6,822 nt of DNA from Streptomyces katrae (GTDB lineage: Bacteria; Actinomycetota; Actinomycetes; Streptomycetales; Streptomycetaceae): the NCBI RefSeq assembly GCF_000966975.1, contig NZ_JZWV01001068.1, positions 1 to 6,822 on the forward strand. Direction: 5' to 3'. The notes below the pieces were generated by a model, which saw only the letters and a program-made list of their open reading frames with translations, did not search any database and had not been told where the DNA came from. Positions 1 through 4,811 of this stretch are shown here, in pieces. The position numbers were made by a program, and so were the translations under genes. Every line of letters begins with the position of its first letter. The first letter of the stretch is position 1.

Positions 1-821
1 TCCTCGGCCAGCTCCGGCCGCTCCAGCACCTCGCGGGCCAGCCGCCGCCACTCGCGGTCGTTCTGCACCGACAGCAGCACCCGGTCCCCGTCGGCCGTCG
101 CGTAGGCGTCGTACGGCGCGATCACCGCGTGCGCCAGGCCCGTCCGCACGGGCTGCTCCCCGCCGTGCATCGTGTGGTGCAGCGGATGCCCCATCCACTC
201 GGCGAGCGACTCCAGCATCGAGATCTCCACCGGCCCGCCGCGCCCCGTGGTCCCGCGCCGCAGCAGCGCCGCGAGCACCCCGGAGAAGGCGTACATGGCG
301 GCCGCGATGTCGGCCGCCGGGATCCCCGCCTTCACGGGCCGCTCCGGCGTCCCGGTCACCGAGACCAGCCCCGCCTCGCACTGCACGAGCATGTCGTAGG
401 CCCGCTTGTGGGCGTACGGGCCCCCCTCGCCGTACCCGGAGATGTCCACGGCGACCAGCCGCGGGTAGCGGGCGCACAGCGCCGCCGCGTCCAGCCCGAG
501 CCGGGCGGCGGCGCCCTGGGCGAGGTTCTGCACGAACACGTCGGCACCGTCGAGCAGGGCGTGCAGCACCTCCAGCCCGCGCGGGTCCTTCAGGTCCAGC
601 GCGAGGGACTCCTTGCCCCGGTTGGCCCAGACGAAGTGCGAGGCCAGGCCCCGGGCGGCGGTGTCGTAGGCGCGCGCGAAGTCACCGCCGTCGGGGCGTT
701 CCACCTTGATCACCCGGGCTCCGAGGTCGGCGAGCTGACGGGTGGCGAAGGGGGCGGAGACGGCCTGCTCGACGGCGACGACGGTGAGACCGGCCAGGGG
801 GAGGGGTTCAGTGGCTGCCAT
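1..821 (-). CDS. CaiB/BaiF-type (family III) CoA-transferase, C-terminus beyond left edge
   Basis: Seen: 273 codons from an ATG at 821, open at the left edge. The family usually has about 380-400 residues, so roughly 70% is present. The start MAATEPLPLAGLTVVAVEQA is followed by LADLGARVIKVERPDGGD (residues 30-47), NRGKESLALDLKDPRG (67-82), DVFVQNLAQGAAARLGL (94-110) and DISGYGEGGPY (126-136), all in family order. By analogy with formyl-CoA:oxalate CoA-transferase, Asp171 in GIPAADIAAAMYAFSG is the expected catalytic aspartate that forms the aspartyl-CoA anhydride. Known: the family moves CoA between carboxylic acids, working in the cytosol as interlocked dimers. Inferred: this is an active enzyme, but neither the sequence nor the neighbours reveal the acid substrate. 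Racemases of the AMACR type share the fold and cannot be excluded. There is no convincing Shine-Dalgarno; a possible leaderless promoter lies just upstream. Confidence 0.9.
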   Translation of the reverse strand, partial: MAATEPLPLAGLTVVAVEQAVSAPFATRQLADLGARVIKVERPDGGDFARAYDTAARGLASHFVWANRGKESLALDLKDPRGLEVLHALLDGADVFVQNLAQGAAARLGLDAAALCARYPRLVAVDISGYGEGGPYAHKRAYDMLVQCEAGLVSVTGTPERPVKAGIPAADIAAAMYAFSGVLAALLRRGTTGRGGPVEISMLESLAEWMGHPLHHTMHGGEQPVRTGLAHAVIAPYDAYATADGDRVLLSVQNDREWRRLAREVLERPELAE

Positions 822-857
822 GGGCTCTGCCTACCGGGTGGAAGCGGGATCTGTCAC
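822..857 (-). promoter_or_regulatory. Possible promoter of the CoA-transferase gene (leaderless)
   Basis: On the minus strand GTGACA (857-852, one base from TTGACA) lies 18 bases from TAGGCA (833-828, close to the actinomycete -10 TAGRRT but lacking the final T). The ATG at 821 follows after 6 bases, so transcription would begin at or next to the start codon. This fits the lack of a Shine-Dalgarno. Inference from spacing and consensus only. Confidence 0.35.
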
Positions 858-960
858 CCGTCTGCGGAGCCCGCGTCCCCGGGGATGTCCGGATTCGGTG
901 CGTATGGTGCGTTGGCCTCCTCCGTCGACCCGTCGGAAGGAAGGCCGGACGAGAACCACC

Positions 961-983
961 ACCGCCCTCTGCCGGACGGCGGT
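961..983 (-). terminator. Stem-loop downstream of the Type ISP-like gene
   Basis: Perfect 6-bp arms ACCGCC (961-966) and GGCGGT (978-983) flank an 11-base loop, starting 36 bases past the stop of the gene ending at 1020. There is no T tract. It may weakly terminate transcription before the CoA-transferase gene, but stem-loops of this size are common by chance in DNA this GC-rich. Confidence 0.22.
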
Positions 984-1019
984 CGTCCTGGCGGCGCCGG
1001 GCGGGAGAGGGTGGGGCGC

Positions 1020-2174
1020 TCAGAGCAGGGCGAACTGGCCCCCCGGGCCCTCCTCCTGATGGTCCAGCACCGATGCCGGGCGACGGGACCAGCGCGGCGG
1101 CGGCAGCACCCCGGCCGCCGCCAGCTCGGCCGGCGGGAGCGGCGGCCCGGGCGTGAACGCCGCCCGCTCCGGCGCCAGATCGGCCAGCAGGGCCAGCGTC
1201 GTCACCAGGGCGAGCAGATCCGAGGTCCAGGCCTGCGGCCACTCGGCGGGCCCGAACCCCTCCAGGCCCCGCGCCTCCGGCTCGCGGTGCGCGCACCGGG
1301 CGGCGAACCAGGACTCCAGCACCCGTACGCCCTGCGCCTCGTACTCCCACGCCCCGGCCGGAACGGGGGAGACGGCCCCGTCCCCGACCGTCAGGGTCTC
1401 CGTCTCCGGGTCGTACCCGAGCTCCTGCGGCCAGACCGTCACCGCCGCCCGTACGTACGGGCGCCGCCCGCCGGGCAGCCGGGGCGGTTCCCCGCCGCGC
1501 GCACCGCGCAGCTGGACGGTGAGCAGGCGGTGGCCCAGCTCCACCCCGGCCCGCCAGCGCCCGGGGTCGGCGGGGAGCGGGACCTCGTACCCCCGGATCC
1601 CGGGGCGGCCGGCGGCGAGGATCCAGCACAGCACGTCCTCCGGGGTGACCCAGCCGCCGTACCGCCCGCCCAGCAGGGGCGCCAGGCCCGGCGCGAGGTT
1701 CGCCTCGGTGCCGCCCGGGCGCCGGTGCAGCGGGCGGATCCGGCCGAGCCGGCCGGCCGGGAGGTGGGCGGTGACCAGCAGGCCCGGGTTCTCCAGCAGG
1801 AACAGCTGCTGCCCGTCCAGGACCCGCCACAGCTCCGGGCGCGCCGCGTCGATGAGCCGCTGGTCGGGCAGCAGCCACTGCTCGTCGAAGGGCGCGCGGA
1901 GCACCCGTACGGGGTCGGGGAAGGGGCCGGGGTCGTCGGCGAAGCGGGCGGTGGCGGAGCGCTGCCCCGGCAGGGCGGCCGCACCGGCGGAGGGCGTACG
2001 GGTCCGGCTCGGGCGGAACAGCCTCTCGCGCTCCGGCCCCTCGGCCCCGGTCAGGGCCGTCCAGCGGGCACGCAGCGTGGCCGGATCGGGGGCCGCGACC
2101 CAGGCGCGGCCCAGGCGCAGGCCGCTCACGGACCAGGGCATCAGATCGTCCAGCAGGGGTACGTCTTCGCTCAC
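1020..2174 (-). CDS. Free-standing Type ISP restriction-modification C-terminal specificity-like protein
   Basis: Seen: 384 residues from GTG at 2174 to TGA at 1022-1020. Segments resemble the C-terminal domain of Type ISP (single-polypeptide) restriction-modification enzymes: VRVLRAPFDEQWLLPDQR (89-106) with RPELW and QQLFLLENP to 130; TPEDVLCWILAAGRPGIRGY (177-196) followed by VPLPADPGRWRAGVELGHRL; and AWEYEAQGVRVLESWFAAR (275-293). The C-terminus is Pro/Arg-rich. Known: in full enzymes this region recognises the DNA target, attached to nuclease, helicase and N6-adenine methyltransferase parts. None of those motifs (helicase Walker box, NPPY) is seen here or next door, so the protein alone should neither cut nor methylate. 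Inferred: an orphan specificity-type DNA-binding protein of unknown role, possibly an adaptor. The start was chosen because a -10-like hexamer ends 7 bases before it; Met12 is an alternative. Confidence 0.7.
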   Translation of the reverse strand: MSEDVPLLDDLMPWSVSGLRLGRAWVAAPDPATLRARWTALTGAEGPERERLFRPSRTRTPSAGAAALPGQRSATARFADDPGPFPDPVRVLRAPFDEQWLLPDQRLIDAARPELWRVLDGQQLFLLENPGLLVTAHLPAGRLGRIRPLHRRPGGTEANLAPGLAPLLGGRYGGWVTPEDVLCWILAAGRPGIRGYEVPLPADPGRWRAGVELGHRLLTVQLRGARGGEPPRLPGGRRPYVRAAVTVWPQELGYDPETETLTVGDGAVSPVPAGAWEYEAQGVRVLESWFAARCAHREPEARGLEGFGPAEWPQAWTSDLLALVTTLALLADLAPERAAFTPGPPLPPAELAAAGVLPPPRWSRRPASVLDHQEEGPGGQFALL

Positions 2175-2187
2175 CCGGCAGATGGTA
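2175..2187 (-). promoter_or_regulatory. Leaderless -10 element of the Type ISP-like gene
   Basis: On the minus strand TACCAT (2187-2182) fits TAnnnT and ends exactly 7 bases before the GTG at 2174, the spacing expected when mRNA starts on the start codon. No Shine-Dalgarno is visible before this GTG and no good -35 was found. Inference. Confidence 0.35.
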
Positions 2188-2241
2188 GCGACGGGCCGCC
2201 GGGCCCGGGCCGTGTCCCGGCCGAAGCGTTACGCTCCTTGT

Positions 2242-2272
2242 GTACGCGTCCGTCACGTACGTACGCATCCGT
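2242..2272 (+). promoter_or_regulatory. Direct repeat around a 10-bp palindrome in a divergent promoter region
   Basis: GTACGCGTCCGT (2242-2253) and GTACGCATCCGT (2261-2272) match at 11 of 12 bases and are 19 bases apart start to start, about two helical turns. Between and overlapping them is the palindrome CGTACGTACG (2256-2265). The block sits in the 117-base gap between the divergent Type ISP-like gene and the mini-protein gene, 20-50 bases before the latter. The arrangement suits a regulator binding one DNA face or an overlapping promoter, but I recognise no named site and no clear vegetative -10 for the plus-strand gene. Confidence 0.35.
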
Positions 2273-2291
2273 ACCGACCGAGGAGTCGGCC

Positions 2292-2462
2292 ATGAGTCAG
2301 TACGACGAGTATTCGACCCCCTCGCAGGCCGAGGGCGAGCGGCTCGACGAGGACATGGACGAGAAGCAGTACCAGCAGAGTCACCACGCGAGGACGGCGC
2401 GCACCACGCCTTCGCAGGCCGAGGGCGAGCGCACGACCGAGGAGAACGAGCAGCGGAAGTAG
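2292..2462 (+). CDS. 56-residue charged mini-protein with two TPSQAEGER repeats
   Basis: Seen: ATG at 2292, TAG at 2460-2462, and a strong Shine-Dalgarno AGGAG (2281-2285) 6 bases before the start, which makes it a convincing gene despite its size. The motif TPSQAEGER occurs at residues 9-17 and 39-47, exactly 30 residues apart. The protein has 14 Asp/Glu and 7 Arg/Lys, many Gln, and no Ile, Val, Phe, Trp or Cys. It has no signal peptide or membrane segment and should be disordered and soluble. Similar short Streptomyces proteins with this motif seem familiar to me, but I cannot verify that and know no function. It diverges from the Type ISP-like gene. Its last 82 bases overlap the regulator gene on the other strand, so the two transcripts are complementary at their 3' ends. 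Confidence 0.75.
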   Translation: MSQYDEYSTPSQAEGERLDEDMDEKQYQQSHHARTARTTPSQAEGERTTEENEQRK

Positions 2463-3241
2463 GGCCCGCCCGGGGCCCCGGGACCCCGCCCCGGCGCGTC
2501 CGCGACGGTGACCGTGAAGGAGAAGCGGTCGCCCCGGTACCGGATCCGGGCCACGTCGACCACCCGCCCGTCCTCCCCGTAGGTCACGCCGGTGTAGTGC
2601 AGGATCGGGCTCAGCAGCGGCACCTGGAGCAGTTCGGCCGTCTCCGGGTCGGCCAGCCGCGCCTCCACGGTGTCCGTGATCCGGCTGATCCGCACGCCGA
2701 CCACGTCGCGCAGCACCTTGGTCATCGGCCAGCGCTCCAGGTCGGCGAGGTCCACCGCCTCGGCGAGCTCGGGGCGCACCGCGTTCTCCGCCCAGTTGGT
2801 CGGCTCCCCGCTCTGGCCGTCGCGCCGCAGGCGGCGGTAGGTGACCACCTCCCGCAGGTCCGGGAAGTGCTCCAGCAGCTCCCCGGACACCGGCGTCCGC
2901 TCGTGCCCGATGACCGTCGTCGCCTCACCCGACTGCTGGGCCACGATCGCGTCGACCGAGCCGAGCAGCCGCACCGGGGCGCTGCGGCGGGCGCCCGGCT
3001 CGATGAACGTGCCGCGCCGCCGGTGCCGGCTGATGAGGCCCTCGCCCTCGAGTTCCTTGAGCGCCTGCCGCATCGTCAGCACGCTCACCCCGTAGTGCTC
3101 GGCGAGCTGTTCCTCGGTCGGCAGGCGCAGCGAGGCGTCCGGGGTGCGGCCGAGTATCGAGGCGCGCAGTGACTGCGACACCTGATACCAGAGGGGCAGC
3201 TTCCGGTTCAGCACCAGGGAGTCGGGGGCGAAGGCGGTCAC
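2381..3241 (-). CDS. GntR-family (HutC/UTRA type) transcriptional regulator
   Basis: Seen: 286 residues from GTG at 3241, preceded by GGAG (3253-3250) at 8-base spacing. The N-terminal winged helix-turn-helix spans about residues 12-80: [36 protein letters not shown] (40-59), [20 protein letters not shown] (60-79). Residues about 90-246 fit a UTRA effector-binding domain, ending in [17 protein letters not shown] Gly/Pro-rich tail of about 40 residues (247-286) goes beyond the usual family end and is encoded opposite the mini-protein gene. Known: HutC-type GntR dimers bind palindromes near promoters and release them on binding a small ligand. Inferred: it lies 103 bases behind hmgA on the same strand and probably represses it through the palindrome at 4682-4709, with homogentisate or a related aromatic acid as plausible inducer. 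Ligand and target are unproven. Confidence 0.9.
   Translation of the reverse strand: MTAFAPDSLVLNRKLPLWYQVSQSLRASILGRTPDASLRLPTEEQLAEHYGVSVLTMRQALKELEGEGLISRHRRRGTFIEPGARRSAPVRLLGSVDAIVAQQSGEATTVIGHERTPVSGELLEHFPDLREVVTYRRLRRDGQSGEPTNWAENAVRPELAEAVDLADLERWPMTKVLRDVVGVRISRITDTVEARLADPETAELLQVPLLSPILHYTGVTYGEDGRVVDVARIRYRGDRFSFTVTVADAPGRGPGAPGGPYFRCSFSSVVRSPSACEGVVRAVLAW
2469..2482. other. 14-bp perfect GC palindrome between convergent gene ends
   Basis: CCCGGGGCCCCGGG begins 7 bases after the stop of the mini-protein gene and lies inside the code for the Gly/Pro tail of the GntR regulator. It could act as a loopless hairpin slowing transcription of the plus-strand gene. No T tract follows, and such palindromes arise easily in this composition. 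Confidence 0.25.
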
Positions 3242-3294
3242 GGGTGGTTCTCCGTACGGGCTGGCGTCCCGGGCGGGGCGGCAGGCTCAACAGC

Positions 3295-3346
3295 GCGGGG
3301 CAGGGAATACTGCGGGGCAGGGAATACTGCGGGGCAGGGGAATACT
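3295..3346. repeat. Three tandem 17-18 bp repeats in the hmgA-gntR gap
   Basis: The unit GCGGGGCAGGGAATACT occurs at 3295-3311 and 3312-3328. A third copy with one extra G is at 3329-3346, reaching into the hmgA stop codon (3347-3345). The copies abut head to tail, between hmgA and the regulator it precedes. Each unit ends in GGAATACT, which differs by one base from GGAATCCT in the left arm of the palindrome upstream of hmgA. Inference: extra binding sites for the regulator near its own gene, or simply a slippage-prone minisatellite. Confidence 0.8.
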
Positions 3347-4659
3347 AGGCGCGGAAGTGCCGTTCGAGACCCTCCCAGACGTCGTCGTATCCGCGCTGGA
3401 GGTGCTCGGCGGCGGCCGCCTGGGCCGTGGCGGTGATCGGCCAGCGGGTCTCGAACATGAAGGCCAGGCCGTCGTCGATCTTCTGCGGCTTCAGCTCGGC
3501 GGCGCTGGCCTTGTCGAAGGTCTCCCGGTCCGGTCCGTGGGCGGACATCATGTTGTGCAGCGAGCCGCCGCCGGGGACGAAGCCCTCGGCCTTGGCGTCG
3601 TAGGCGCCCTCGATCAGGCCCATGTACTCGCTCATCACGTTCCGGTGGAAGTACGGCGGGCGGAAGGTGTCCTCGCCGACCAGCCAGCGCGGGGGCGAAG
3701 ACGACGAAGTCCACGCCCGCCAGGCCCGGGGTGTCGGAGGGCGAGGTCAGGACCGTGAAGATGGACGGGTCCGGGTGGTCGTAGCTGATGGTCCCGATGA
3801 CGTTGAACCTGCGCAGGTCGTAGACGTACGGGACGTGCGTGCCGTGCCAGGCGACCACGTCGAGCGGGGAGTGGTCGTAGGTCGCGGTCCAGAGGTTGCC
3901 GCAGAACTTGTTGACCACCTCGGTCGGGCGCTCGACGTCCTCGTACGCGGCGACCGGCGCCCGGAAGTCCCGGGCGGCGGCCAGGCCGTTGGCGCCGATC
4001 GGGCCCAGGTCGGGCAGCTCGAAGGGCCGGCCGTAGTTCTCGCAGACGTAGCCTCGGGCGTCGCCGTCCAGGAGCTCCACGCGGAAGCGGACGCCGCGCG
4101 GGATCAGCGCCACCTCGCCGGGACCGGCGGACAGCAGGCCGAGCTCGGTGCGCAGCAGCAGGCCGCCGCGCTCGGGGACGATCAGCAGCTCGCCGTCCGA
4201 GTCGCTGAACACCCGGTCGGTCATGTCGGCGTTGGCGGAGTAGAGGTGGACGGCCATACCGGTGCGCTGGGTGGCGTCGCCGTTGCCGCCGAGGGTCCAC
4301 AGGCCGGCCAGGAAGTCGGTGCCCGGGGCCGGGTCGGGCAGCGGGTTCCAGCGGAGCCGGTTGGGGTCCGGGACGGTCTCGGTGAAGGGTCCCGTACGCA
4401 GGGCGCCGTTGTCGGCGCGGGTGAAGGCCGGGTGTGCGGCGGAGGGGCGGATCCGGTAGAGCCAGGAGCGGTGGTTGTGGCGGCGGGGCTCGGTGAAGGC
4501 ACTGCCGCTGAGCTGCTCGGCGTAGAGGCCGAGGGGGGCGCGCTGGGGGGAGTTGCGGCCGTGCGGGAGGGCGCCGGGCACGGCCTCCGAGCTGTGCTCG
4601 TTGCCGAAGCCGGTGAGGTACTCCAGCGCCTGCGCCGTCTTCCTGGCCTGCTCACTCAT
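3345..4659 (-). pseudogene. hmgA: Homogentisate 1,2-dioxygenase with a single-base frameshift
   Basis: Seen: ATG at 4659 with GGGAG (4670-4666) 6 bases upstream, and TAG at 3347-3345. The first 323 residues, ending GVDFVVFAP, are read in one frame; [17 protein letters not shown] to the end FRA are in another. One extra base in the G run 3691-3695 explains this; removing it restores 437 residues, close to the 445 of the human enzyme. Aligned to human HGD, the active-site His is His295 (YDHPDPSIF). The iron ligands are His338, Glu344 ([12 protein letters not shown]) and His374 (HGPD). All three ligands lie after the shift, so the unshifted product (473 residues, ending at 3238) cannot bind iron. 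Known role: cytosolic ring opening of homogentisate with O2 to 4-maleylacetoacetate in Phe/Tyr catabolism. The otherwise intact code suggests a recent mutation or a sequencing error. Confidence 0.93.
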
Positions 4660-4681
4660 GGGGTGCTCCCGCTCCGTCGAA

Positions 4682-4709
4682 GGAATCCTATGGTCGACAG
4701 TAGGATTCC
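4682..4709. promoter_or_regulatory. 28-bp operator palindrome upstream of hmgA
   Basis: Arms GGAATCCTA (4682-4690) and TAGGATTCC (4701-4709) are perfect inverted repeats around a central GTCGAC (4693-4698). Twelve of 14 symmetric pairs match; only the two pairs beside the centre differ. It lies 23-50 bases before the hmgA ATG and covers the predicted -10 and transcription start, where a bound dimer would block RNA polymerase. The GntR regulator encoded after hmgA is the natural candidate to bind it. The palindrome is directly visible; the partner is inference. Confidence 0.75.
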
Positions 4710-4725
4710 GCGACCCGCGCGTCAA
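4690..4725 (-). promoter_or_regulatory. hmgA promoter
   Basis: On the minus strand TTGACG (4725-4720) and TACTGT (4702-4697) are separated by 17 bases, a good match to the vegetative actinomycete pattern TTGACn-N17/18-TAnnnT. Transcription should start near 4690, giving a leader of about 30 bases that carries the hmgA Shine-Dalgarno. The -10 lies inside the operator palindrome. Confidence 0.6.
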
Positions 4726-4798
4726 CGCCGTCTTTCCGGCCAGGGCCGGCGGCGGCCGGGTTCGTGCGCGGGGGGATCCCAAAAGATGAACATTGCTC

Positions 4799-4811
4799 TA
4801 CTCTCTCGCGC
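4799..4811 (+). promoter_or_regulatory. Leaderless -10 element of the beta-helix protein gene
   Basis: TACTCT (4799-4804) fits TAnnnT and ends 7 bases before the ATG at 4812, so the mRNA would begin at the start codon. No Shine-Dalgarno precedes this ATG, which agrees. No convincing -35 was found; the region 4771-4781 is only G/C-rich with GGGATCCC. Confidence 0.4.

Noticed and set aside
876..896. Palindrome TCCCCGGGGA (876-885) and a nearby GGATTC resembling the hmgA operator arm
   Set aside because: Short GC palindromes are expected by chance here, and the GGATTC has no inverted partner and does not extend to TAGGATTCC.
808..2268. A 486-codon minus-strand frame overlapping the Type ISP-like gene
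   Set aside because: Low-complexity Ala/Arg/Pro/Gly composition typical of a shifted frame in GC-rich DNA; the frame ending at 1020 has the family segments.
129..2462. A very long plus-strand open frame (777 codons) spanning several minus-strand genes
   Set aside because: It is Arg/Pro/Gly-rich with no family resemblance and runs opposite the CoA-transferase and Type ISP-like genes. Only its last 56 codons, from the ATG at 2292 with a Shine-Dalgarno, are taken as a gene.
4786..4811. ATG at 4786 as the start of the beta-helix gene
   Set aside because: It is not in frame with the signal peptide; the ATG at 4812 gives a clean n-region and hydrophobic core.
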